Of a stretch of DNA of 64,000 nucleotides, positions 25,547 through 34,878 are shown piece after piece. This stretch comes from an uncultured Clostridia bacterium (GTDB taxonomy: Bacteria > Bacillota > Clostridia > Lachnospirales > Anaerotignaceae), in NCBI GenBank assembly GCA_910587735.1, contig CAJUNT010000003.1, forward strand, positions 62,001 to 126,000. Direction: 5' to 3'. The notes below the pieces were generated by a model. That model searched no databases and was not told where the DNA came from. It saw nothing but the letters and a program-made list of their open reading frames with translations. Numbering within the stretch: the first letter of the stretch is position 1; the number at the start of each line of letters is the position of its first letter. Both the position numbers and the translations under genes were made by a program.

Positions 25547-26502
25547 GATTTTTTCACCTCCAAAGCACCAAATATCTTAGGTTCTGTGAAACGGTCAATC
25601 AAAGGAACACAAAGGTTCATAATCAATATAGAATAAGAAACGCCTTCTGGATAACCGCCAAATATACGAATTAATGTTGTAAGCAAACCACAGCCTAAAG
25701 CCATAATGATTTGTCCAAGTGGTGTAACAGGAGAAGATGCATAGTCTGTTGCCATAAAGAATGCACCTAACATTAAACCACCAACAAAAATTTCATATTG
25801 AGGAATTCTGACGCCATTTCTACCAATCAATGCTGTTAATATAAATACAGTTGCAATATAAACAACAGGTATTCTCCAGCTGATTACGTGTCTTACGATT
25901 AAATAGACACCGCCTATGATTAAAGCGATAGCACTTGTTTCACCAATACAACCACCAACAGTACCAACAAGTGCATTCATCATGTCACCGCTTGTTGCTG
26001 TTGTAATTTCGCCTGCTTTTAATAAAGCAAGAGGAGTTGCTACTGTCACAGCATCTACTCCAGTAGGTGCTGGCCATGTTGTCATAGCTGTTGGATAAGA
26101 AGCTAATAAAAATGCTCTTGCTGCCAACGCAGGGTTAATAAAGTTTTGTCCTAGACCACCAAAAAGTTGTTTTGCAATGATAATAGCAAAAGCACTACCA
26201 ACAATAGGCATCCAATAAGGAGCAGATGCTGGCATATTCATTGCTAAAAGTAAGCCTGTTACGGCTGCACTTAAATCTGTAACAGTAATAGGTTTTTTCA
26301 TTAATTTTTGATATAAATATTCAAAAAACATTGCTGAGGCTATGGAAAGCACCATAATTACCAAAGCATTTAGTCCAAATACATAAATACCCATCAATGC
26401 TGCGGGAGTCAATCCGATTAACACATCACGCATAATGCCCTGTATAGAGTCCTTGGAACGGACATGAGGGGTACCTGATACTATAAATTTATCCATTTTC
26501 AT
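25543..26502 (-). CDS. rnfD: Rnf complex membrane subunit RnfD
   Basis: This 319-residue polytopic subunit of the NqrB/RnfD family carries covalent FMN. The expected flavinylated Thr is in VATPLALLK near residue 155. GGLGQNFINPALAARAFLLA and FMATDYASSPVTPLGQII are typical. A second in-frame ATG lies two codons downstream of the chosen start. The ribosome binding site is AAGGGGGAT. Confidence 0.95.
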   Translation of the reverse strand: MKMDKFIVSGTPHVRSKDSIQGIMRDVLIGLTPAALMGIYVFGLNALVIMVLSIASAMFFEYLYQKLMKKPITVTDLSAAVTGLLLAMNMPASAPYWMPIVGSAFAIIIAKQLFGGLGQNFINPALAARAFLLASYPTAMTTWPAPTGVDAVTVATPLALLKAGEITTATSGDMMNALVGTVGGCIGETSAIALIIGGVYLIVRHVISWRIPVVYIATVFILTALIGRNGVRIPQYEIFVGGLMLGAFFMATDYASSPVTPLGQIIMALGCGLLTTLIRIFGGYPEGVSYSILIMNLCVPLIDRFTEPKIFGALEVKKS

Positions 26503-26518
26503 TTATCCCCCTTCTGTA

Positions 26519-27898
26519 TTAACTTTTTGCTTTTGCAGCTTCCGCTTCTGCTCTTGCTTTTGCAGCTGCAGCCGCTTTTTTACCAGCTTCAATTTTCTTT
26601 GTTGCACGAATAGATTGCGCCAACTGACGTTTTGCAGGACATTCAAATGAACAGCTTCCGCATTCGATACAATCTAAACCATGATGTTTTACAAAGTTTT
26701 CGCCATCGCCACGAATTGCAAATTGATTCAACATAAAAGGCATTAAGCCCATTGGACAATGGTCAACACATTTTGCACAACGAATGCAATTTCTTTCTTC
26801 TGGTATAAATGCCTCTTCTGCTGTAAAGCACAATAAACCAGAAGATGTTTTTACTGTTGCAACATCAAGTGTAAAGAGTGTAGGACCCATCATAGGACCG
26901 CCAGCAATCAATTTTGCAGGTGGATTTTCTTCTTTAAATCCACCGATTTGTTCTACAATATCTCTCATTGTCATGCCAATTCTGATTTTGTAGTTGCCTG
27001 GATTTTTTACAGCACCACCAGTAATTGTCATAATTCTTCTCATAAGAGGTCTGCCTCTGAACAAAGCTCTTTCTATTGCTACAACGGTATCTACGTTGTC
27101 AACAATACAACCAGCACTTGCAGGCAAAGCACCAGATTTTACTTCTCTTTTTGTAATAGAGTAAATCAGATGTTTTTCAGAACCTTGTGGAAATTTTGTT
27201 ACAAGAGGTTGTACTGTAATGTTTGAAATGCCTTCACATGCTTTCGTCATTGTTTCAATTGCTTTTGGTTTATTCATTTCAATACCAATGACACCTTTTG
27301 CATCAGGATGCAGTTTTAACATTATTTGTAATCCTTTGACTATTCTTTCAGGTTCTTCCAGCATAAGACGATAGTCACAAGTTAAATAAGGTTCGCATTC
27401 TGCTGCGTTAATCAGTATGTAGTCAATTTTTTGGTCTTTGGGAGGGTTGAGTTTTACATGTGTTGGGAAACCGGCACCACCCAAACCAACAACACCAGCA
27501 TTTTTGATGCAGTTTAGGATTTCTTCGTTACTCATTTGTGTATAATCATGAGTTTGATTTAATCCTTCTACTTCTACCATTTTTGCATCGTTTTTAATAA
27601 CAATGGATTTTACCATGTTACCACCTGGAACAAGCATAGGACGAATGTCTACTACTTCACCAGAAATACTGGAAAATATAGGAGAAGACATAAAAGCAGG
27701 TGATTCTGCAATTTTTTGTCCCACTTTTACATAGTCGCCAATGGCAACCAATGGTTCACAGGGTGCACCTATGTGCTGGGACATAGGGAAAAACAATTCT
27801 GAATTTTCTTTTGGGAGTATCACTTTAATAGGCTGTTCCGCAGAAAGTGCTTTGCCATCTGGTGGGTGAACTCCACGTTTGAACGTTAAAGCTTGCAT
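26519..27898 (-). CDS. rnfC: Rnf complex NADH-binding subunit RnfC
   Basis: RnfC is the first gene of the rnfCDGEAB operon. The 459-residue protein has the N-terminal barrel-sandwich domain, the FMN/NAD-binding region (GLGGAGFPTHVKLNPP, ILINAAECEPYLTCDYR) and two 4Fe-4S motifs (CIRCAKCVDHCP, CIECGSCSFECP). It ends in an Ala/Lys-rich tail. The complex couples ferredoxin oxidation and NAD+ reduction to ion export; whether the ion is Na+ or H+ cannot be read from the sequence. The ribosome binding site is AGAGGGGGAT. Confidence 0.95.
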   Translation of the reverse strand: MQALTFKRGVHPPDGKALSAEQPIKVILPKENSELFFPMSQHIGAPCEPLVAIGDYVKVGQKIAESPAFMSSPIFSSISGEVVDIRPMLVPGGNMVKSIVIKNDAKMVEVEGLNQTHDYTQMSNEEILNCIKNAGVVGLGGAGFPTHVKLNPPKDQKIDYILINAAECEPYLTCDYRLMLEEPERIVKGLQIMLKLHPDAKGVIGIEMNKPKAIETMTKACEGISNITVQPLVTKFPQGSEKHLIYSITKREVKSGALPASAGCIVDNVDTVVAIERALFRGRPLMRRIMTITGGAVKNPGNYKIRIGMTMRDIVEQIGGFKEENPPAKLIAGGPMMGPTLFTLDVATVKTSSGLLCFTAEEAFIPEERNCIRCAKCVDHCPMGLMPFMLNQFAIRGDGENFVKHHGLDCIECGSCSFECPAKRQLAQSIRATKKIEAGKKAAAAAKARAEAEAAKAKS

Positions 27899-28747
27899 AA
27901 TATCCCCCTCTGTTCAATAGATTTTTTTGGTCAATTTTGACTGTTAGAGTAATGCAATTTTGCTATAAATCATACAAGTGCAAAATTTATTTTAATACAA
28001 AATGAAGTACTTCTCAACTACTTTTTCAGAAAAAATGCAGAATATTAACAAACAAAAATTATTTTCCCATTATAATTATAATAAATAATAAGAATTATAC
28101 CATATTTATATGTTATATGTTTTGTAAATATGGTAATTGTCTGTATTGTTACAGTAAATTAAAAATTTACAAATAACGGTTGACTTTTTCATAAAAATAC
28201 AGCATTTTCGTTTGTTTCAAAGCCAATTACGAAAATACTTTTTTGTCATTGCTATGATTGCCTACTATGAGGAGAAAATACTCTATCAAAATATTTCGCA
28301 TGCAAATTGTATGTTATAGTAACAGTTTACTATTATTATGACAAAAAGTAAATGATAATTTATAACAAATTGATAATTTATTGTAAATAAAAAAAATAAA
28401 ATCCATTTATTGTACAAAAAACAAAACAATATGAAGTTTGGTATAATAATTGTATGATGATTTTTGGGAGTTAGTAGATTTTTTTTATATGATGTGATAT
28501 ACTGCAAAAAAGTTTGAATATATGCAAAATATAATAAAACAGTAATTTGGAATCATTTATTTAGTGATAATATAATAGTGTAAAGAAAGCAATCATAACA
28601 AAATGTAAGGAATATCTTTTATTTTAAATTAATATATTGCCTATAACAGTAAAATAAAAAAATATACTTTAAATTGATTATTATTGATGCATGAATAAAA
28701 AAATGCTTTAGCACTTTGTAAATTATAGATTGTGTGGTGATGATTAT
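27899..28747. other. Long divergent spacer between rnfC and the MocR-type regulator
   Basis: About 850 bases with no believable gene. It must hold both divergent promoters. Two symmetrical elements stand out. One is a dyad near 28148-28177. The other is a hairpin at 28202-28236 (ATTTTCGT / ACGAAAAT) followed by TTTTTTG on the plus strand, like a terminator without a gene in front of it. TAGTAA/TTACTA (28317-28332) is a smaller dyad. No canonical -35/-10 pair was obvious. Confidence 0.45.
28148..28177. promoter_or_regulatory. Candidate operator: palindrome between rnfC and the MocR gene
   Basis: GTAAATT (28154-28160) and AATTTAC (28164-28170) form a perfect seven-base dyad around AAA. Outer GTTA (28148) and TAAC (28174) arms extend it, offset by one base. 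It could bind Rex, the MocR-type regulator or nothing. It does not match the usual Rex consensus closely. Confidence 0.3.
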
Positions 28748-30184
28748 ATGGATAAAGATTCTTTTTATTCCATTATTATAGATAAAAAATCAGAACTGCC
28801 TTTATATCAGCAGTTAGCGGAGGGACTTTGTCGCATGATAGAACAAGGGATATTACCAGCAAATAGTAAGCTTCCTCCTATTCGTCGTATGGCATCAAAA
28901 CTTCATGTAAATGCAGTAACAGTGGTTGCAGCATATAAATATTTAGAACAAAAAAGAGTAGTTTATTCTTTAGTAGGTAGCGGAACTTATGTTGCGCCAT
29001 TACTGATAGAGCAGATAGAAAAACCGATTGTTTTGAATCAAGCAAAAACATTTGTAAAACAAATATGTACAGAAGGTGCAGTGAATTTTGTAGATACTTC
29101 TATGCCTCAGCATTTATTTCCAGTTGATGAATTTAAAGATGCATTTTATACTGTTTTGGAAAGAGAAAAGGGAAATGCTTTTGGATATTTAAATAGTATG
29201 GGTTATTTGCCTTTAAGACAAATTATTTGTCAATATTTACAAGAATACAGTATACACGCTTCTGCGGATAATATACAAATTATATCAGGTGCACAGCAGG
29301 GAATTGATATTATATCAAAAGCACTTGTGAATTATGGAGATGTTATATTTACAGAAAAACCAACATTTTATGGTGCTTGTGGTGCATTTTTGTCAAGAGG
29401 TGGAAATGTAATTACAGTCAGTATGGAGTACGATGGTATTAATATGATAGAATTGGAAAATTTGTTAAAAGTATATCATCCTCGTTTTTTGTATATTATG
29501 GCTTATTTTCAAACACCTACGGGTATTTCTTATAGTATGGAAAAAAAAAGAAAACTTTTGGAACTTGCTGAAAAATATCATTTTTATATTATAGAAGATG
29601 ATAACCTTTATGATTTTTATTATGGGGGAGAAAAAATAGTTCCTTTAAAGGCATTAGATTATAAAAATAAAGTAATTTATATTAAGAGTTTTTCAAAAAT
29701 ACTCATGCCAGGACTACGTATGGGCTTTATGCTTTTACCTAAAAAATTACTGGAAAGCGTACAATCTGCAAAATATACAACAGATATTTCAACATCTGGA
29801 TTTTTACAAAAAGGAGTAGAATATTATTTAAGAAAATACGGTTGGCAATATCATAGTGCTATTATGAGAAAATATGGCGGAGAACAATATCGTATGGCTG
29901 TAAGTGCTGTAAAAAAACATTTGAAGGGAAAAGTTGATTTTTTATTGCCAAATGGAGGAATTAGTCTTTGGTTAAATTTGCCTACTAATATAAATGCGGA
30001 AGAACTTTGTAAAATGCTTATGGTACAAAATGTAATTGTATCACCAAGTAGTCAATATTATGTAGGAAAAACAGAACAGCAAAGTATAAGGATTTGTTTT
30101 TCAAATGTAAAACAAAGAGAAATGGAAGAAGGCATGAAAAAAATTGCTTGTGCGATTGATAAAATACTGCAAAATGCCCCTTGA
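28748..30184 (+). CDS. MocR-type transcriptional regulator (GntR HTH + aminotransferase fold)
   Basis: This is a PLP-dependent regulator. An N-terminal GntR winged helix (about 10-75, YQQLAEGLCRMIEQGILPAN then LPPIRRMASKLHVNAVTV) is joined to a class I aminotransferase-like domain (about 105-470). The PLP lysine should be the Lys of IKSFSKILMPGLRMGF. Family members control pyridoxal, GABA or taurine metabolism, or transport genes. No obvious target is adjacent, so its ligand is unknown. The frame is open from TTG 28730, but GGTGAT is correctly spaced for the ATG at 28748, giving about 478 residues. The stop codon overlaps the alaS -35 box. Confidence 0.85.
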   Translation: MDKDSFYSIIIDKKSELPLYQQLAEGLCRMIEQGILPANSKLPPIRRMASKLHVNAVTVVAAYKYLEQKRVVYSLVGSGTYVAPLLIEQIEKPIVLNQAKTFVKQICTEGAVNFVDTSMPQHLFPVDEFKDAFYTVLEREKGNAFGYLNSMGYLPLRQIICQYLQEYSIHASADNIQIISGAQQGIDIISKALVNYGDVIFTEKPTFYGACGAFLSRGGNVITVSMEYDGINMIELENLLKVYHPRFLYIMAYFQTPTGISYSMEKKRKLLELAEKYHFYIIEDDNLYDFYYGGEKIVPLKALDYKNKVIYIKSFSKILMPGLRMGFMLLPKKLLESVQSAKYTTDISTSGFLQKGVEYYLRKYGWQYHSAIMRKYGGEQYRMAVSAVKKHLKGKVDFLLPNGGISLWLNLPTNINAEELCKMLMVQNVIVSPSSQYYVGKTEQQSIRICFSNVKQREMEEGMKKIACAIDKILQNAP

Positions 30185-30209
30185 CAACAGTATACAGCAA
30201 ATATATAAT
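30181..30209 (+). promoter_or_regulatory. Consensus housekeeping promoter of alaS
   Basis: TTGACA (30181-30186), 17 bases, TATAAT (30204-30209): a perfect vegetative promoter. The -35 overlaps the TGA stop of the MocR-type gene (30182-30184). It drives the T-box leader of alaS. Confidence 0.85.
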
Positions 30210-30269
30210 TTAAAAAAATAGAAATCAGATGATTAGTAAAAGTTTTTTAATCTGATAAATAAAATTGAT

Positions 30270-30525
30270 AGAAAAATGTTATAAAAAGAAGAAGTACACA
30301 AAAATACAGTTCTTTAGAGAGAAGCGAGAAGGTGGAAGCGCTTTGGATATGATTTGTGGAAGCAGTCTTTTTTACAGAATTTGTTGACAGCAGGGCGGAA
30401 AAGTAAAGTATGTCCTGACGTAAAGCCTGCGTTAAAGGTATTGAGTGATGCTTTGCATAACAAGGGTGGTACCACGAGAAATATCCCGTCCCTGACCATA
30501 TGGTCAAGGGACGTTTTTTATTATA
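30270..30525 (+). ncRNA. T-box leader of alaS
   Basis: This is a tRNA-sensing transcription attenuator. The highly conserved T-box AGGGTGGTACCACG is at 30463-30476. It is followed by the terminator (stem GTCCCTGACC / GGTCAAGGGAC, 30488-30512) and a T tract. The stem I region holds AGAGAG and GGTGGAAG near 30316-30337. A GCA triplet at 30362-30364, before GTCTTTTT, could be the alanine specifier, but I could not fold stem I reliably. Uncharged tRNA-Ala should favour the antiterminator and alaS expression. Confidence 0.93.
30488..30519 (+). terminator. T-box regulated terminator
   Basis: Stem GTCCCTGACC / GGTCAAGGGAC (one bulge) is followed by GTTTTTT. It competes with the antiterminator that contains the T-box sequence just upstream. 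Confidence 0.9.
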
Positions 30526-30599
30526 AAATTGTTTTTACTCATTTTATAATAATATGTAATTATAATTACAATATTGATATATTTTAAGGAGGAAATGAT

Positions 30600-33236
30600 A
30601 TGCAAAAGTTAGGTGTTAATGAAATCAGAGAAAAATTTCTTTCATTTTTTGAAAGTAAAGACCATTTACGTTTACAAAGTTTTTCTGTTGTACCACACAA
30701 TGACAATAGTTTACTTTTAATTAATTCAGGTATGGCACCCATGAAAGCGTATTTTACAGGACAAGAAACACCACCAAGAAAAAGAGTAACAACTTGTCAA
30801 AAATGTATTCGTACAGGTGATATTGAAAATGTTGGAAAAACAGCTCGTCATGGTACATTTTTTGAAATGTTGGGAGATTTTTCATTTGGAGATTATTTTA
30901 AAAATGAAATTATACCATGGTCATGGGAATTTGTTACAAAAGTACTTGAAATTCCAGAGGATAAACTTCATGTTACAGTGTATTTAGATGATGATGAATC
31001 TTATGATATTTGGCATAATGTAGTAGGTTTACCTGAGGACAGAATTACAAGACTAGGAAAAGAAGATAATTTTTGGGAGCATGGTCTAGGTCCTTGTGGT
31101 CCTTGCACAGAAATTTATTATGATAGAGGAGAAGAATATGGCTGTGATAGTCCTACTTGTGGTGTAGGCTGTGATTGTGACAGATATATGGAATTTTGGA
31201 ATCTGGTATTAACACAATTCGATAGAAATGAAGATGGCACATATACACCTTTAGCACAAAAAAATGTGGATACTGGCATGGGATTGGAAAGAATGGCAAC
31301 AATTATGCAGGGAGTGGATTCCATATTTGATGTAGATACTGTTCAAAATATTATTAAAAAAGTATGTGAAATTGCAAATGTAGAATATGGCAAAAATAAA
31401 AAAACAGATGTTTCAATAAGAGTAATTACAGACCATATTCGTTCTGTGACGGTTATGACAGCAGATGGTGTATTACCTTCTAATGAGGGTAGAGGTTATG
31501 TACTTCGCCGTTTATTAAGACGTGCTGCACGTCATGGAAAATTGTTAGGTATAAAAGGAGAATTTTTAGCAGAATTAAGTAAAACAGTGATTGCAAATTC
31601 TGGTGATGCTTATCCTGAATTAATAGATAAAAAAGATTATATATTAAAAATATTGACAATAGAAGAAAATAGTTTTTATAAAACGATTGATAAAGGTATG
31701 GAATTATTAAAAGCAGATATTGCAGAAATGAAAAAAGAAGGACAAACAGTAATGTCTGGAGAAAAGTCATTCCGTCTGTACGATACTTATGGTTTTCCTA
31801 TTGATTTGACAAAAGAAATATTGGAAGAAGAAGGATTTGGATTAGATGAAAATGCTTTTGCAGAAGAAATGAAACAACAAAAACAAAGAGCAAGAGCAGC
31901 AAGAGGCGAAAGCACATTTATGGGTGCTGATGAAAATATTTATAATCAGTTAGATGTAAATATGGAAACAATATTTGCAGGATATGATATAAAAGAAGTA
32001 GCAGACGCAAATATAATTGCACTGGTGACAAATGATGCAGTTGCACAAAATGCTTGTGTAGGTGATGATGTTTCTGTATTTTTGGATAAAACACCATTTT
32101 ATGCAGAAAGCGGTGGACAAGTAGGTGACCATGGTAGTATTCAAACACAAACAGGTATAGTAGAAATTACAGATTGTATTAAAGTAGTAGGAGGAAAAAT
32201 TGCTCATATTGGTGTAGTAAAAGAGGGTAGTATTATTGTAGGAGATACTGCTTGTGCAAAAATTGATATGGCATTGAGAATGGCGACTTCAAGAAATCAT
32301 AGCGCAACACATCTTTTGCAAAAGGCATTAAGAACTGTTTTAGGTACTCATGTAGAGCAGGCTGGTTCTTATGTCAGTGCAGAAAGACTTCGTTTTGATT
32401 TTACTCATTTTACAGCATTAACGGAACAGGAATTAAAAGAAGTAGAAAATATTGTAAATCAAAAAATATTTGAAAGTTTAGAAATCAATACTTGTCAAAA
32501 ATCTATTGAAGATGCAAGACAAATGGGAGCGATGGCACTGTTTGGCGAAAAATATGGCGATATTGTAAGAGTGGTAACAATGGGTGATTTTAGTATTGAA
32601 CTTTGTGGCGGTGCACATTTGACAAATACTGCACAAGTAGGCACATTTAAAATTATATCTGAAAATGGCATTGCAGCAGGTGTAAGAAGAATTGAAGCAT
32701 TGACAGGTACAGAAGCATTAAAATATTATCAGTCACAAGAAGAACAGATAAAACAGATTTGTAAAGTAGTAAAAGCAAATGCTGAAAATGTTGTATATAG
32801 AGTGGAGCAAATTGTTTCAGAACAAAAAGAATCAGCAAAAGAAATTGAAAAATTAAAATCTAAATTGGCTGGTGATGCAGTAGAAGAAATATTATCACAA
32901 AAACAACAAATTAAGGGTATTTCTGTAATTTGTGCAAATGTAAAAGATGCAGATGTCAACACACTTAAAACAATGGGTGACCAGTTAAAAATAAAATTAG
33001 GTTCTGGCGTTGTTGTATTGGCAAGCGGAAAAGGGGATAAAGTAAATTTGATTGCCATGGCAACAGATGATGTTATAAAAAAAGGAATACACGCAGGAAA
33101 TATTGTAAAAGCAGCAGCAGTTTGCTGTGGTGGTGGCGGTGGTGGTCGCCCAAATATGGCACAAGCAGGCGGAAAAGATGCCTCTAAAATAGAACAGGCA
33201 CTTCAAAAGGCTAAGGAAGTAATACAACAGCAATAA
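30600..33236 (+). CDS. alaS: Alanyl-tRNA synthetase
   Basis: This is a full-length 878-residue class II synthetase. Motif 1/2 regions lie near the start (FLSFFESKDHLRLQSFSVVP, TCQKCIRTGDIENVG, GTFFEMLGDFSFGDYF). The editing domain has the zinc motif HSATHLLQKAL and CGGAHLTNTAQVG. The C-terminal C-Ala/DHHA1 domain ends in a glycine-rich CCGGGGGGRPNMAQAGG. The ribosome binding site AAGGAGG is seven bases before the ATG. Expression is controlled by the T-box upstream. Confidence 0.97.
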   Translation: MQKLGVNEIREKFLSFFESKDHLRLQSFSVVPHNDNSLLLINSGMAPMKAYFTGQETPPRKRVTTCQKCIRTGDIENVGKTARHGTFFEMLGDFSFGDYFKNEIIPWSWEFVTKVLEIPEDKLHVTVYLDDDESYDIWHNVVGLPEDRITRLGKEDNFWEHGLGPCGPCTEIYYDRGEEYGCDSPTCGVGCDCDRYMEFWNLVLTQFDRNEDGTYTPLAQKNVDTGMGLERMATIMQGVDSIFDVDTVQNIIKKVCEIANVEYGKNKKTDVSIRVITDHIRSVTVMTADGVLPSNEGRGYVLRRLLRRAARHGKLLGIKGEFLAELSKTVIANSGDAYPELIDKKDYILKILTIEENSFYKTIDKGMELLKADIAEMKKEGQTVMSGEKSFRLYDTYGFPIDLTKEILEEEGFGLDENAFAEEMKQQKQRARAARGESTFMGADENIYNQLDVNMETIFAGYDIKEVADANIIALVTNDAVAQNACVGDDVSVFLDKTPFYAESGGQVGDHGSIQTQTGIVEITDCIKVVGGKIAHIGVVKEGSIIVGDTACAKIDMALRMATSRNHSATHLLQKALRTVLGTHVEQAGSYVSAERLRFDFTHFTALTEQELKEVENIVNQKIFESLEINTCQKSIEDARQMGAMALFGEKYGDIVRVVTMGDFSIELCGGAHLTNTAQVGTFKIISENGIAAGVRRIEALTGTEALKYYQSQEEQIKQICKVVKANAENVVYRVEQIVSEQKESAKEIEKLKSKLAGDAVEEILSQKQQIKGISVICANVKDADVNTLKTMGDQLKIKLGSGVVVLASGKGDKVNLIAMATDDVIKKGIHAGNIVKAAAVCCGGGGGGRPNMAQAGGKDASKIEQALQKAKEVIQQQ

Positions 33237-33559
33237 TAAAATTTTGTTGTATGTAATCTGTGAAAAAGTAAAAGAACACTGAATATTCAGTGTTTTTTTA
33301 CTTTCATTAGATAATTTATTTTTTTAAAAGTAGTATTAATAAAATTATATAAGCTATATAAACTATACAGATTTACAATTTTTTTAGAATATAGTAGTAC
33401 ATTTTTAATAAAAGTGATTTATCACGCAAAAATATGATGAATTATAAATAAAAATGAAATAAAAATTTATTAAGTGTGAATATTGTCTATTTATTCCATT
33501 CGTTGTATAGTATTTGCAGATTTATAAATCTAATCTATTTAAAATTAAGGAGGATTTTT
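33237..33559. other. Spacer downstream of alaS
   Basis: Apart from the alaS terminator (33275-33301) this AT-rich stretch shows nothing I can name until the ribosome binding site AAGGAGG at 33547-33553. Confidence 0.5.
33275..33301 (+). terminator. Terminator of alaS
   Basis: AACACTG / CAGTGTT around AATATT, followed by a T run. Confidence 0.85.
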
Positions 33560-33576
33560 ATGAAAAGAAATTTTTA

Positions 33577-34095
33577 ATGGTATTGATGTCTGCTATGATG
33601 GTTACGGGAAATATGTCTATGATACATGCGGAAGATTTATCTGATGCAGATGTAGAAATTATTGATGTAAGTGATGAAAAACTTACTGTTGATGATGATT
33701 CAGAAGTTACTCCTAGAATGGATAGTTTAAATAGGCTGTTTGTTATGAACTATAAATCTTTGGCTAAGGGAGAACGTGTTACAACAGTATCTAGTGGTAA
33801 ATATTTTGACCCAAATGATATAGAAACAAAGGCAATTCATGTTACTGTTAGACCTGATACGGATGCAAGTAGTAGTGTTTGTAGTCTAGAAGTAGGTATT
33901 GGTTATCCAATAAGTGGTGGTAGTTTTAAAAGAAACGTATATTCTTCATTTAGCTCTTATTATGGTGGTAGTACTGATTTAGCTCTAGATGATCGTGTAG
34001 ATTTTGGACAACTACAATATGGTTATGTACAGCATACTACTGGAAGCGGATTGGCTTATGGGACAGTACATTTTGATGAATATATAGATTGGTAA
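33577..34095 (+). CDS. Putative secreted protein of unknown function, frameshift at its start
   Basis: The product is not recognised. From 33577 the frame encodes 172 residues: a hydrophobic leader ending in an Ala-containing cleavage region (SMIHAE), an acidic Asp-rich segment, then a Ser/Gly/Tyr-rich part without helices. The oddity is the start. A perfect AAGGAGG precedes ATG 33560, but that reading stops after five codons (MKRNF, TAA at 33575-33577). One more T in the run at 33571-33575 would join MKRNF to LMVLMSAMMVTG and give a normal signal peptide. As written, the ATG at 33577 overlaps the stop (TAATG), so coupled re-initiation is also possible. A frame extending back to 33514 has no ribosome binding site. 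Confidence 0.6.
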   Translation: MVLMSAMMVTGNMSMIHAEDLSDADVEIIDVSDEKLTVDDDSEVTPRMDSLNRLFVMNYKSLAKGERVTTVSSGKYFDPNDIETKAIHVTVRPDTDASSSVCSLEVGIGYPISGGSFKRNVYSSFSSYYGGSTDLALDDRVDFGQLQYGYVQHTTGSGLAYGTVHFDEYIDW

Positions 34096-34106
34096 AATAG
34101 TAAGTA

Positions 34107-34146
34107 AAAAAAGAACAATATTTTCATTTTTATTGTTCTTTTTTTA
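34107..34146 (+). terminator. Terminator after the putative secreted protein
   Basis: A fourteen-base-pair stem (AAAAAAGAACAATA / TATTGTTCTTTTTT) with a ten-base loop and T tract. Confidence 0.85.
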
Positions 34147-34181
34147 TTTTATTATGATTAAAGATAGGAGATTAGATAATT

Positions 34182-34721
34182 ATGATAATAGAAAAATTAA
34201 AAAAGTATAAAATATTTTGTATGATTGTTTTAATAATTATGATAATAGGAAGTATTGCTTATTATTTTGGCTATTATAAACATTCGCCAGAATATGCAGC
34301 AAATATGTTTTGGGGTACTATAAAAAATAATACACCAGAACAAAGAAATATAGATGAAATATATAATATGATATATTCTGAAAAATTACATGACTGGGAA
34401 CATGCTGTAAAATCTTATTATTCCGTTTTAACTATAGATGAATATAAATTGAAAGGCAAACAAAAAATAGATGATGAATTATATGAATTTACTATTTTCG
34501 TAGACCCTAAACTGGAAGATGGTATAAATACAGATGAAAATAATAAAATAAGTAATTTTTTTATGATAAAGGTAAGTGGAAAATGGAAAGTAGTAATTGG
34601 AATACATACTCTCCCAGATAGTAAATTCCAAGAGCATGAAGACTTGTATGAGAGACTAGTGAAACATAGAATTGCTGCAGAAAAAAATGGCATTATATTG
34701 ATGGGAGATAATGGTTTTTAA
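34182..34721 (+). CDS. Membrane-anchored protein of unknown function
   Basis: This 179-residue protein has an N-terminal membrane helix (about 11-31, IFCMIVLIIMIIGSIAYYF) and an extracytoplasmic domain of about 145 residues with alternating charged and aromatic residues. The pattern FFMIKVSGKWKVVIGIH resembles the beta strands of small secreted domains of the NTF2/DUF4878 type, but I cannot assign a family. The start has TAGGAG upstream. It lies alone between two terminators. Confidence 0.6.
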   Translation: MIIEKLKKYKIFCMIVLIIMIIGSIAYYFGYYKHSPEYAANMFWGTIKNNTPEQRNIDEIYNMIYSEKLHDWEHAVKSYYSVLTIDEYKLKGKQKIDDELYEFTIFVDPKLEDGINTDENNKISNFFMIKVSGKWKVVIGIHTLPDSKFQEHEDLYERLVKHRIAAEKNGIILMGDNGF

Positions 34722-34819
34722 AAAAGACTATATTTTATATCTTTTTCATATTTTTATAATTGGTGTCATAAGTGTATTGATAAAGCTACAAACTGAAACA
34801 TCTGAAAAGGTATAGGGAA

Positions 34820-34860
34820 AATATACAGCATAAGGAATATACCCTTATGCTGTATATATT
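34820..34860. terminator. Bidirectional terminator between the anchored protein and rex
   Basis: A fifteen-base stem (ATATACAGCATAAGG / CCTTATGCTGTATAT) with a seven-base loop is followed on the plus strand by ATTTTGC. It lies between convergent genes. Confidence 0.7.
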
Positions 34861-34878
34861 TTGCTATTTTTACACATT

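Noticed and set aside
28286..28507. Minus-strand open frame of 73 codons in the rnfC/MocR spacer
   Set aside because: Phe/Ile/Tyr-rich translation of AT-rich DNA, no ribosome binding site.
27899..28747. Classical Rex operator upstream of rnfC
   Set aside because: I looked for a TTGTTAA-type inverted repeat and found only the non-consensus dyad listed above.
30247..30507. Minus-strand open frame across the T-box leader
   Set aside because: Antisense to a well-supported T-box; no ribosome binding site.
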